Below are positions 27,929-36,596 of a DNA stretch of 36,596 bases, piece by piece; position 1 is the first letter of the stretch; each line of letters begins with the position of its first letter. The notes under the pieces are model-generated. The model worked only from the letters and a program-made list of their open reading frames with translations. It did not search any database and was not told where the DNA came from. A program made the translations under genes and the position numbers. Source of the stretch: Aggregatilineales bacterium (GTDB lineage: Bacteria; Chloroflexota; Anaerolineae; Aggregatilineales; Phototrophicaceae); the NCBI GenBank assembly GCA_029975765.1, contig JARKOK010000083.1:1-36596 (forward strand), written 5' to 3'.

Positions 27929-30223
27929 CTACTCCGTAACACCACTTCCACCAAACCCCAGAAAGGTTGTCCCGCCCAGAATCTGGTCGGCCACCTCAAA
28001 TGCCCTGCTCCAACATCTCCCGGCCTCCACGTACTTTTCTTCGAGGGACGCCACAAATCCCAATTGCCAGTACGCGGTCTGAATAGCATACTTAAAATCA
28101 ATTTCTTCTGCCGCTTTCAGCCCTTGCTGTATCCACTTTCTGGCAGCCTCGAACTCACGAAGCCGGATTTCAAGCAATCCCAGCACTTCCGTACAGAGTG
28201 TGCTCTTTGACCAATTGTCGCCATTCGTTTCAAAGGTATTTAATGCCTCTTGCGCCAACTGCGCCGCTTGCGGGTAATCGCCATCTCCAATGGCTTTCAC
28301 AGCAAGCAGCAGCTTTGCTTTAGCGATTGCCCATTCATCACCTGTTCTGGAAGCAATTTCCAGGCAGTCCTGCGCCGTCTGAAGTGGAACTCCTTCTTCA
28401 TCGAGCAGGCAGGAGGTGATAAACAGGCTGATCAGTGGCAGGATCATCATATCTTCCCGGTTTTTAAGCTGCTTAAGAATCTCAACTCCTTCCTTCGCCA
28501 AAGCATAGCCGTGTTTTGCATCCCCACTAACAACATATATCCTGTACTCTGTCATCCACAACGGAGCGGGCATGGACGATTGTTTGTATACCTCTCCTGT
28601 TACCGAGTACAGTCCCTGAACGGCCAGCAGCCAGCCCAGCCCGGCACGAGCCTCATCTGTGCCGGCTGCACGCATGACCTGAATCCCTTGTTCAAACAGA
28701 TCAATACCCGCCAGATACCAACCGCGCATGTCGTAAACAGCCCAAAGGGTATGCAGAAACATATTGAGACGGACAATGTTGCCTGCCCTGATCCAGTATT
28801 GCCACGCGGCCCGCACATTCTCAATATCCGCTTCGACCTCCTCAACAGCCGTTTTTTGCCGGAAGTCTTTCATACGAGGCCAGCGCTCGACCATGAAATT
28901 GGCAAAGTAGATAGCATGAGCCTGATACAGCAGTTCCGATTCACCGGATGCTTCGAGCTGTTCTTCCGCATAGTGGCGTAGCAGTTCATGAAATTCGTAA
29001 CGTCCGGTGTTCGGATTGCGCCGCAAAAGTGATTTGTAAACAAGCGCCTGCAGGGTTCGCAGCCCAACGCTAGTTATGGCCTCTCCGGCTACGCGGGTGA
29101 AACCGCCCTGAAACACCGACAACCGGCGAAAAGCTACCTGCTGGGTTTCATCCAGTAGCTGCCATGACCGGTCAAAGGCTGCTCGTATGCTGCGCTGGCG
29201 TTCGGGTATGTCCTGTCGTTGGACTTCTAAAACATCGAGGTTGTGTTCGATTTCTTCTGCGATTTCCTGGGGCGACAGGGTATCCATCCATGTGGCTGCA
29301 AGTTCAATGCCGAGTGGCATCCCGTCCACCAGGCGGCAGATACGCTCAATGTGTTGCAGGGTATCCGAATTCCAATCCAGAGTCGGGCTGACGGATTGCG
29401 CGCGTTCAATAAACAGTTGAGCGGACTCAGATTGTGCTGCATCGCTCTGATGTGTCGGCAGGGCCATACCGGCAACCGGATAAGTTACTTCCCCGTACAG
29501 GTTTAACCGCTCACGCGAGGTAACGAGAATCTTCACTCCCGGTGCCGCCTGGAGCATCTCAGTGATCCATGCCGCCCCGGCGATAAGATGTTCAAAGTTA
29601 TCCAGCACCAGTAAGAGATTCTTTGGACGCAGATAGGCGAATAGCTGGGCCGCTGGCTCACTCGAAACGTTAAACTGGAAATTCAGCCGCTCCGCAATTG
29701 TCCAAAGGATGTGATCGGTCGTGAGCACCGGTGCGAGAGGCACAAACCAGACGCCGTCACTGAAACTTGGCAGCATGTCTTTCGCTACCTGTAACGCCAG
29801 TCGCGTTTTCCCTGCCCCCCCAATTCCGGTAAGGGTCAGCAGCCTGGATTTTTGCAGCACCTGCTGTACTGCGATGACTTCGCGGCGACGCCCGATAAAC
29901 GAAGACACCTGGGCTGGAAGATTATTTCGTGGTTGTTGCGGAATAACAGCGGCGGTTTCCGCGCGTTCTGTTTGATCGGGCAGATCGAATAGTCCCAGCG
30001 TTTTGGCGCGGGACGTTGCCTGGGTGCGGTTACGCACATCCAGCTTACCGTAGATGCGTTTGTTGTACCATTTGACTGTGTCCAGCGCGACCGAAAGCGT
30101 CCGCGCGATTTCCCGGTCAGACAGCCCTTCAGCGATAAAACGGAGAATGGTCTGTTCGCGTTCTGTAAGAGGTTCGAACGGTAGCGTCAGGCGGGAGTCC
30201 TCGCCTGCATTTTCGACAGCCAT
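27929..30223 (-). CDS. LuxR-type HTH (N-terminal) - NB-ARC/STAND ATPase - TPR transcriptional regulator
   Basis: LTEREQTILRFIAEGLSDREIARTLSVALDTVKWYNKRIYGKLDVRNRTQA at N-term; Walker A GIGGAGKTRLA; LLVLDNFEHL; LVTSRERL. Confidence 0.92.
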   Translation of the reverse strand: MAVENAGEDSRLTLPFEPLTEREQTILRFIAEGLSDREIARTLSVALDTVKWYNKRIYGKLDVRNRTQATSRAKTLGLFDLPDQTERAETAAVIPQQPRNNLPAQVSSFIGRRREVIAVQQVLQKSRLLTLTGIGGAGKTRLALQVAKDMLPSFSDGVWFVPLAPVLTTDHILWTIAERLNFQFNVSSEPAAQLFAYLRPKNLLLVLDNFEHLIAGAAWITEMLQAAPGVKILVTSRERLNLYGEVTYPVAGMALPTHQSDAAQSESAQLFIERAQSVSPTLDWNSDTLQHIERICRLVDGMPLGIELAATWMDTLSPQEIAEEIEHNLDVLEVQRQDIPERQRSIRAAFDRSWQLLDETQQVAFRRLSVFQGGFTRVAGEAITSVGLRTLQALVYKSLLRRNPNTGRYEFHELLRHYAEEQLEASGESELLYQAHAIYFANFMVERWPRMKDFRQKTAVEEVEADIENVRAAWQYWIRAGNIVRLNMFLHTLWAVYDMRGWYLAGIDLFEQGIQVMRAAGTDEARAGLGWLLAVQGLYSVTGEVYKQSSMPAPLWMTEYRIYVVSGDAKHGYALAKEGVEILKQLKNREDMMILPLISLFITSCLLDEEGVPLQTAQDCLEIASRTGDEWAIAKAKLLLAVKAIGDGDYPQAAQLAQEALNTFETNGDNWSKSTLCTEVLGLLEIRLREFEAARKWIQQGLKAAEEIDFKYAIQTAYWQLGFVASLEEKYVEAGRCWSRAFEVADQILGGTTFLGFGGSGVTE

Positions 30224-30311
30224 TGCCACCTCAGTCCCAGCCTAAAGGTATTTTGTAACAACTAACTATACTGAACTCTTCCTTGACGGTCAAACCAGAT
30301 TCCCCTCTTGT

Positions 30312-30329
30312 ACCACTCGTACGAGTGGT
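30312..30329. promoter_or_regulatory. 18-bp perfect palindrome ACCACTCGTACGAGTGGT, candidate operator
   Basis: Divergent region between LuxR-STAND and haloperoxidase genes; extra half-site ACCACTC at 30334-30340, 22 bp from the first ACCACTC. Confidence 0.6.
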
Positions 30330-30441
30330 GACAACCACTCCAAATATTCTTTAAGCTTCAACATGTCATCCAAGCCAGATGGTTACTATCAACGTATCGT
30401 GCTTGGGCACTCGTATCAGGTTTATCCGAGAGGGGTTCAGT

Positions 30442-31863
30442 ATGTCTCACAAGCTTCGTTCTGGTTTTCGTGTACGATACTGGCGATTCGGTATCGTCCT
30501 CGCCGCTGCGTTGATTCTGGGGATTATCCCGGTGGCAGCCAGTCCACTACCGGAACTTTCCGTGCAGGTTGAGTCCGATGTCGCCACATTGCGAACATGG
30601 GTGCTCGAATCACCTGACCAATTCCGCCTCGATGCGCCGCCCGACGACGCGGCGACGGCTGCGGAGATCGCCCAACTGGCTGAAATGTCGGCAGCCCGCG
30701 ATGATGCGGCGCTGCTCCAGATTACTTACTGGAATACAGGCGCACCTGTATTCCGGTGGAATCAGATTGCCCTGGATGCCATGCTCAAGCGAGCGGTACC
30801 CGCTCCCGCCGCCTACCGCCATCTGGCGCTGCTTCACGCCGCGATCTACGATGCGACAGTTGCCGCCTGGGACAGCAAATACGCTTATAACCGTCCGCGA
30901 CCGAGCGTGTTCGACCCGTCGCTGCAAACGGCCATCACCAATCCTTCAAGCCCGTCCTATCCTTCTGAATATGCCGTAACTGCCGGCGCAGCATCGGCTG
31001 TCCTGGGCTGGCTTTTCCCCGACAGTGCGTCGAGCTTCGCGGACAAGGCGCAGGAAGCCGTCAATTCCCGGCTTCTGGCAGGAGTGGAATATCCAAGTGA
31101 TGTTGAGGCGGGCCTGGCATTGGGCCGGCAGGTAGCCGAACTGGTTATCGCGCGTGGCGAAACGGATGGGTTCAACGCAAAATGGACGGGCAGTGTTCCG
31201 ACCGAACCCGGTCATTGGACAGGCGAGAATCCGGCTTTCCCGGCTGCGGGTACGTGGCAAACGTGGGTACTGCAATCACCAGACCAGTTCCGCCCCGCGC
31301 CCCCGCCAGCTTATGACTCGGAGCAGTTGGTGGCTGAGATGGACGAAGTGCGCGCTTTTGAGCGTACACCAGTCACAAATGCCACAGCCCTGTTCTGGGA
31401 ATATGGCGCGGGCGGCAGGCACGTTCACTGGTTCTGGAATGATATGGCGAACCAGTTGATTCTGGGCGCTGGCTGGGCCAATGATCCACTGCTGGCGGCG
31501 CGGGCGTATGCACTGACGAACATCGCCGGCTACGACAGCGTGGTCGCCTGCTGGGATACGAAGTACGCCTATTGGGCAATGCGTCCCTTCCAGTTCGACC
31601 CGGAATTCAAGCCCCTGTTCACCACCCCTGGTCATCCAAGTTATCCATCAGCACATTCGTGCCTGTCTATGGCGCCCGCGCGTGTACTCGCTTATCTGTT
31701 CCCGGCTGACAGCCAGCGGTTGATGGCAATCGTGGACGAGATCGGCGAAGCGCGCATCTGGGGTGGCATCCATTTCCGCAGCGATATTGATGCGGGTCAG
31801 GAATTGGGATGGAATGTGGGCGCCGCTGTAATCGCGCGCGCCACCGAGGATCGCGTGCAGTAA
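30442..31863 (+). CDS. Vanadium-dependent haloperoxidase / PAP2-like protein with internal duplication
   Basis: KYAYWAMRP, GHPSYPSAHS, RIWGGIHFRSD; repeated TWVLxSPDQFR and KYAYNRPRP modules; TM/signal-like N-terminus. Confidence 0.87.
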   Translation: MSHKLRSGFRVRYWRFGIVLAAALILGIIPVAASPLPELSVQVESDVATLRTWVLESPDQFRLDAPPDDAATAAEIAQLAEMSAARDDAALLQITYWNTGAPVFRWNQIALDAMLKRAVPAPAAYRHLALLHAAIYDATVAAWDSKYAYNRPRPSVFDPSLQTAITNPSSPSYPSEYAVTAGAASAVLGWLFPDSASSFADKAQEAVNSRLLAGVEYPSDVEAGLALGRQVAELVIARGETDGFNAKWTGSVPTEPGHWTGENPAFPAAGTWQTWVLQSPDQFRPAPPPAYDSEQLVAEMDEVRAFERTPVTNATALFWEYGAGGRHVHWFWNDMANQLILGAGWANDPLLAARAYALTNIAGYDSVVACWDTKYAYWAMRPFQFDPEFKPLFTTPGHPSYPSAHSCLSMAPARVLAYLFPADSQRLMAIVDEIGEARIWGGIHFRSDIDAGQELGWNVGAAVIARATEDRVQ

Positions 31864-31899
31864 TTCAGCAGAGCATAACACGACGCATAGTCCGAGAAA

Positions 31900-31927
31900 C
31901 ATGTGGCGAGATGAATCTCGCCACATG
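31900..31927. terminator. Hairpin CATGTGGCGAGAT-GA-ATCTCGCCACATG
   Basis: 13-bp perfect arms between the haloperoxidase stop and FAD oxidase start; no clear U-tract, so terminator versus operator is unresolved. Confidence 0.5.
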
Positions 31928-31957
31928 CGAAACCGGCCTGAAATTGGAGGTAATAGC

Positions 31958-33388
31958 ATGACAACGCAACAGATGCATATGAATGAACAGCAGCACACGC
32001 AAATTGACATCGCTGCTGTCGAGGATTTTCAGTCGCGCTTTCGTGGCGATCTGATTCGACCCGATCATCCACTGTATGACGAGGCGCGTTCAATCTGGAA
32101 CGCGATGATTGATAAGCACCCGGCGCTCATCGCCCGCTGTACCGGAGCAGCCGATGTCATTGAAGCCGTGCGCTTCGCTGACAGGAATGATCTGCTGGTA
32201 GCGGTACGCGGTGGTGGGCACAATGTGGCCGGAAGCGCACTCTGTGATGATGGTCTGGTCATTGACCTGTCCATGATGAAAGGCATCTATGTTGATCCCG
32301 TGCGGCGAATCGCACGCGCTCAACCGGGGGTTACCTGGGGCGAACTTGACCGCGAGACACAGGTCTTTGGATTGGCTGTTCCTGGCGGGATCGTCTCGGA
32401 AACGGGGATTGCGGGGTTGACCCTTGGCGGCGGCTTTGGCTGGTTGAGCCGTAAACATGGCTTCACCTGCGACAATCTGCGTTCCGTAGACATTGTCACC
32501 GCGAACGGTGAGTTGGTGACAGCCAGCAAAACCGAAAACGCCGATCTGTTCTGGGGTATTCGGGGCGGTGGCGGCAATTTCGGTGTCGTAACGTCATTCG
32601 AGTATGATCTGCATCCGGTCGGCCCTGAAGTGATGGCTGGTATCATCTTTCATCCGCTGTATGCCGCGCGGGATGTGTTGCGCTTCTACCGGGATTTTAC
32701 GGCAGCCGCGCCAAACGAACTGGGCAGTATGGCGGTTTTTCTGCTCGCGCCGTCCGCGCCGTTCATCCCGGAAGCGATGTGGGGGCAGCCGGCGATTGCG
32801 ATTATTGCCTGTTATGTGGGCGCTGTCGAAGAAGGTCAGCGGGTCATGCAGCCCCTCAAAACGTTCGGTAAGCCGCTGGCAGATGCAATCAAGCCCAAAC
32901 CCTTTGCCGCGCAGAATGCCATGCTTGATGCCGGCCAACCTGCCGGACTTCAGTATTACTGGAAGTCCGAGTACCTGTCGGAAATCAGCGACGATGCCAT
33001 CGAGACCTGCGTTCAGTACGCCGCCGGAATAACCTCACCTCATACGCGGGTTGCTCTGTTCCACCTGGGCGGTGCGGTGCGGAACAACGACGAGGCCGAC
33101 ATGGCGGTCAGTCACCGTAATACGGAATATGTACTGGCAATTAACAACGGATGGAAAAATCCAGCCGACAATGCCAAGCAAATTCAGTGGACTCGTGAAC
33201 TCTGGACGGCGATGCGCCCCTTCTCGAATGGCGGCGTCTACGTGAACTTCCTCAGTGAAGATGACGGTACACGCGTTCGCGCTGCGTACGGCTCTGACAA
33301 GTACGATCAGTTGGTACTGCTCAAGAACAAGTACGATTCGTCGAACCGGTTTCGGGTGAATCAAAACATCCAGCCAGCCACCTTATAA
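31958..33388 (+). CDS. FAD-binding oxidoreductase with BBE domain (berberine-bridge-like)
   Basis: AVRGGGHNVAGSALCDDGLVIDLSMMKGIYVDP; GGGFGWLSRKHGFTCDNL; RBS ggaggt before ATG. Confidence 0.93.
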   Translation: MTTQQMHMNEQQHTQIDIAAVEDFQSRFRGDLIRPDHPLYDEARSIWNAMIDKHPALIARCTGAADVIEAVRFADRNDLLVAVRGGGHNVAGSALCDDGLVIDLSMMKGIYVDPVRRIARAQPGVTWGELDRETQVFGLAVPGGIVSETGIAGLTLGGGFGWLSRKHGFTCDNLRSVDIVTANGELVTASKTENADLFWGIRGGGGNFGVVTSFEYDLHPVGPEVMAGIIFHPLYAARDVLRFYRDFTAAAPNELGSMAVFLLAPSAPFIPEAMWGQPAIAIIACYVGAVEEGQRVMQPLKTFGKPLADAIKPKPFAAQNAMLDAGQPAGLQYYWKSEYLSEISDDAIETCVQYAAGITSPHTRVALFHLGGAVRNNDEADMAVSHRNTEYVLAINNGWKNPADNAKQIQWTRELWTAMRPFSNGGVYVNFLSEDDGTRVRAAYGSDKYDQLVLLKNKYDSSNRFRVNQNIQPATL

Positions 33389-33418
33389 CAAATGCTGACT
33401 GGATAGACGTGATTGACC

Positions 33419-33457
33419 GATTCAAAAACCACCAACTCTATGGGTGGTTTTTGAATC
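33419..33457. terminator. Intrinsic terminator GATTCAAAAACCACC-loop-GGTGGTTTTTGAATC
   Basis: 15-bp perfect arms flanked by A- and T-rich tracts, downstream of the FAD oxidase gene. Confidence 0.8.
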
Positions 33458-33880
33458 ATTAAGATAAGCAGATTAGAATTCATCTGATTTTGTAGTGAAA
33501 CCAGTGTGTGTAGAGGGTAGTGCCCCTTACGTTGAAGCTCACCCCATCCCAATTAGAGGAGGTAAGACCATGCACCGAGTTCAACTAAGCATTGATTTTC
33601 TCCGCAAATTGAGTTTTCTGTCAGCAGCTTTTTTGTTATCTATAACTTTTACAATAGGTGGAGAAACAGCACAATCAAAAAATGCGTTTTTCCAGGATAA
33701 TCAGCAAACTTCGGTATATAGAGTAAGCTGGAGTCCTGATGGAAGTAAAATTGCCCTGGGGCAAGGGATCGAAATCTGTGATGACCCTGATTCGAGTTTA
33801 TATTCGATTCGGATATTAAACGCATCGGCAGGTCAGAATATCCAAACGCTTTTAGGAAGCACCTGCCCAATATATAACTT

Positions 33881-34053
33881 GGATTGGAGTCCAGATGGTA
33901 CGAAAATTGCTTATGGTGGGATAAGCGGGACTGTCACCATTGTTCCAGTTCCTGCCTCAACCCATATTCCTCCGCCAGCGCCAGCGGGAGACTCCTCTCA
34001 GAAACCGTTTGAAAAGCCCTCACCCCAAACCCCTCTCTCTGAGGGAGAGGGGC
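33881..34053 (+). repeat. Direct repeat copy 1 (173 bp)
   Basis: Near-identical to 34946-35118 by eye (about six mismatches). Confidence 0.9.
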
Positions 34054-34108
34054 TTAAGCGGTCTTTTCTCCCCTTCTCCCTCATGGAGAAGGGGCCGGGA
34101 GATGAGGG
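34017..34108. repeat. REP/MITE-like double-hairpin element inside the WD40 ORF
   Basis: CCCTCA...TGAGGG ends, hairpins CCCCTCTC/GAGAGGGG (34030-34052) and CCCCTTCTCC/GGAGAAGGGG (34070-34094); keeps the reading frame open. Confidence 0.7.
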
Positions 34109-34945
34109 CAAAAAGACTTCACAAATGGCTTCTCAGATACCGGCAACTGATGGAGTGCGCCGAATAGCCTGGAGTCCTGATGGCAGCAAAATCGCTGTGG
34201 GGAGCGGTTTTCAGTTCTGCAGCAGCAATCCAGATCACATCAACACTTTTCCTGTTGATATTTTAGATGCCAGTACGGGTGAGCTTTTAAAGTCCCTGGT
34301 CGGTAATCACTGTTACACCGACTCGGTGGATTGGAGTCCTGACAGCACGAAAGTTGTTGGGACAACAATTGAGCCGGTTGGAATGCGTATCTGGGATGTC
34401 GCCAGTGGTTTGGTGATCGTTGAAGGGCAAATGCCTGTTCAAGGGTTCATCATGGCAAAATGGAACCCAACTAATGCGAACTGGATTGCCATCAATACTA
34501 TTGGTATGGGAGTCGCGATACTCAATGCGACAACGGGTGAATTGCTTAACCCTTTAAACCTTTCTGGCTCATCAATTGATTGGAGTCCAGATGGAACTAA
34601 GCTGGTCGTTGGTGACGAGTACAAAAACAAAGTTGATGTATATGATGTAATGAACAGTATTGTCCAATTCACATTCCAGGGGGGAAGTGGATTTGTTGCC
34701 TGGAGTCCAGATGGGAGCAAGATTGCGAGTGGCAGTACAGATGGAAATATTTACGTTTGGAATGCAATCTCAGGCACACCATTAACTACTCTATCTGGAC
34801 ATATTAACATAGTTAACGAAGTGAATTGGAGTCCAGACAGTTCCAAGTTAGTCAGTGCCAGCGATGACGGGACAGTACGCATTTGGGATGCGATTACAGG
34901 CCAGCCGTTAGAAGTTATACAGGGTGATGGCCGCATCTACACGGT

Positions 34946-35118
34946 GGATTGGAGTCCAGATGGCACGAAAATTGCTTATGGTGGGATAAGCGGGACTGTC
35001 ACCATTGTTCCAGTTCCTACCTCAATCAATATTCCTCCGACAGCGCCAGCGGGAGACTCCTCTCAGAAACCGTTTGAAAAGCCCTCACCCCAAACCCCTC
35101 TCTCTGAGGGAGAGGGGC
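34946..35118 (+). repeat. Direct repeat copy 2 (173 bp)
   Basis: Same as 33881-34053; contains only the first hairpin of the REP-like element. Confidence 0.9.
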
Positions 35119-35233
35119 CTGGAGTTTGGCAGTCTGAAGAAAGTCGTTGTCAAGTGACAGCGGCTTTTTTTGTGGGAGGCAGTGGAAAAGGGCTGAAAAA
35201 CGCCGTTAGGCACGAGCGGAGGCGAAGACGGCG

Positions 35234-35638
35234 TTGTGTCTCCCGTCGGCAAGTGAAATGGCGTGGATGTTGGTTCAGCACCCAGACACACAAACGGATG
35301 AGCAGCGCCTTCTTATCCAGCACCTGCTTCAGGACCGCGATGTCGCCAGTGCCTATCCCCTGGCGCAGCAGTTTGTCCACATGGTGAAACGACGGCTTGC
35401 CCCTCAGTTCGATGTTTGGTTAAGCGACTCGCAGACCACCTCGATCGTCCCATTACGCAATTTCGCGCCGGGTATTCAGCAGGATTACGCAGCCGTTCGG
35501 GCAGCACTTGAGACCCCCCGGAGCAATGGACAAACGGAGGGGCAGGTCAATCATCTCAAGTTCATTAAGCGTCAGATGTATGGTCGCGCTAAGCTCGACC
35601 TGTTGCGCCTGCGTGTGCTTTACCGGTCTCCTACATGA
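35234..35638 (+). pseudogene. ISL3 family transposase, C-terminal remnant
   Basis: LPSASEMAWMLVQHPDTQTDEQRLLIQHLL ... PRSNGQTEGQVNHLKFIKRQMYGRAKLDLLRLRVL. Confidence 0.85.
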
Positions 35639-35749
35639 ATTGCGGATGAACCACTCCGAGGGGTAAAGCTCAAAAGCTCAGGTTAGGTCGCTTGTGTCAG
35701 ATCAAATCTTGTCTTTTACACAGTCTTGCAGATTAGAGAATCCCCATTT

Positions 35750-36364
35750 TCAGGGGGCTGCCAGATGCCCGGTTTCATTCATGGACACAACCACAAAGTC
35801 ATTATCCACAAATTCGATGAGGTTGATGGCACAGTTCTTCTGTACCAGATGCCAGTAACGTGAAAGCGGCAGACCGAGCATGAAGAGCAGCATGACACGG
35901 TTTACATTATCATGTCCCACGATTACCACGTCAGCCGAGGGGTGCTGCTGCGTAATGTCCTGCAGGGCTTTTGACGTTCGTGCCAGCACGTCAACGAGGC
36001 TTTCCCCACCCGGAAATTGGACAAGCTGGGGCGCATGATACCAGGTGTTCAGCAGATCGCCCCACTGCTCCCTCACCTGGTCTGCCGTCAACCCCTGCCA
36101 CTCCCCGTAGTTCATATCATTTAGATTGTGCAGGGGATGTACTTTCAGACCCAATGGGGCGGCGATGATTTCCCCGGTCTTAACTGCACGGCTCATGGGA
36201 CTGGTGTAAACAGCAGCCGGATTCCACCGGGATTGGATGCACCTGCCGGTCAGTTCGGCCTGAACAAAACCGGTCTCGTTAAGCGCGACATCGGTCCGAC
36301 CACGAAATCGCTCTTCGCGATTCCAGTCCGTCTGACCGTGACGGGTTAAGATAATGCGCGTCAT
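35750..36364 (-). CDS. Histidine phosphatase family protein (phosphoglycerate mutase-like)
   Basis: ILTRHGQTDWNREERFRGRTDVALNETG; VIVGHDNVNRVML. Confidence 0.93.
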   Translation of the reverse strand: MTRIILTRHGQTDWNREERFRGRTDVALNETGFVQAELTGRCIQSRWNPAAVYTSPMSRAVKTGEIIAAPLGLKVHPLHNLNDMNYGEWQGLTADQVREQWGDLLNTWYHAPQLVQFPGGESLVDVLARTSKALQDITQQHPSADVVIVGHDNVNRVMLLFMLGLPLSRYWHLVQKNCAINLIEFVDNDFVVVSMNETGHLAAP

Positions 36365-36596
36365 GTGGAATATCCTTGTATTTACAGATTTCTATTACTT
36401 GCGTTCTGCGTGGCTATTGTCAGGCGATCAAAAGGTTTATAAGATAATATGAGTAGGGCCTTATGCTAGATAGGGAAAGCCAAAGCCTTGATCTGCAAGG
36501 GCTGAGGCCAACCGAGAAGACGATTAAGATAAATGGACAAGGTATGAGCGGTCAATTTGGTCAACAAGCGGGTACACAAGCCCCAAAAGGTGTGGG

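Larger units (their letters stand above)
33570..35387 (+). pseudogene. Secreted WD40/beta-propeller protein, 3' end probably disrupted
   Basis: Signal peptide; eight xxxWSPDxxK motifs; RBS ggaggt; sequence after about 35118 no longer looks coding and runs into an ISL3 fragment in another frame. Confidence 0.75.

Noticed and set aside
9761-30229. Treating the two STAND proteins (9761-12166 and 27929-30223) as one system
   Set aside because: They lie about 16 kb apart, have different architectures (DUF4062 versus LuxR HTH) and different operons; no sequence link seen.
33881-35118. Possible CRISPR-like or minisatellite array in the WD40 region
   Set aside because: Only two long copies with a WD40-coding interval; the periodic TGGAGTCC..GA words are codons of the WSPD propeller motif, not spaced repeats.
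36365-36596. Possible start of another gene or IS at the right edge
   Set aside because: No ORF or recognisable terminal repeat could be supported within the window.

Overview
Bacterial, gene-dense window with Chloroflexota-like character (taxonomy is an inference from gene style only). Left to right: a TetR/MBL-fold operon with a twin operator; a minus-strand Dpp-type ABC operon with a candidate attenuated leader; DUF1684 and PLP-decarboxylase genes; a minus-strand DUF4062-STAND NTPase plus secreted subtilase pair; and a long, tightly packed minus-strand operon. That operon runs ADP-ribosylglycohydrolase (ADPRH)-family protein, sugar ABC transporter, second ADPRH-family protein with a lectin-like tail, SucC-like ATP-grasp protein with a C-terminal 2x[4Fe-4S] ferredoxin domain, SucD-citryl-CoA-lyase-like fusion, and secreted esterase. 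It is preceded by a perfect 20-bp LacI-type operator and a divergent LacI / TIM-barrel-SUMF1-like gene pair. Further right are an IS3-type transposase scar beside a truncated beta-propeller-like ORF, a LuxR-STAND regulator divergent from a duplicated vanadium haloperoxidase-like protein and a BBE-type FAD oxidase, a WD40 protein carrying an in-frame REP-like element duplicated with its flank and truncated next to an ISL3 remnant, and a histidine phosphatase. The best candidate for an undescribed system is the LacI-controlled operon with the ferredoxin-fused ATP-citrate-lyase-like pair. The STAND/secreted protease pair and the candidate dpp leader attenuator come next. No tRNA, rRNA or CRISPR array was recognised. 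All functional calls come from reading motifs by eye; no database search was run.
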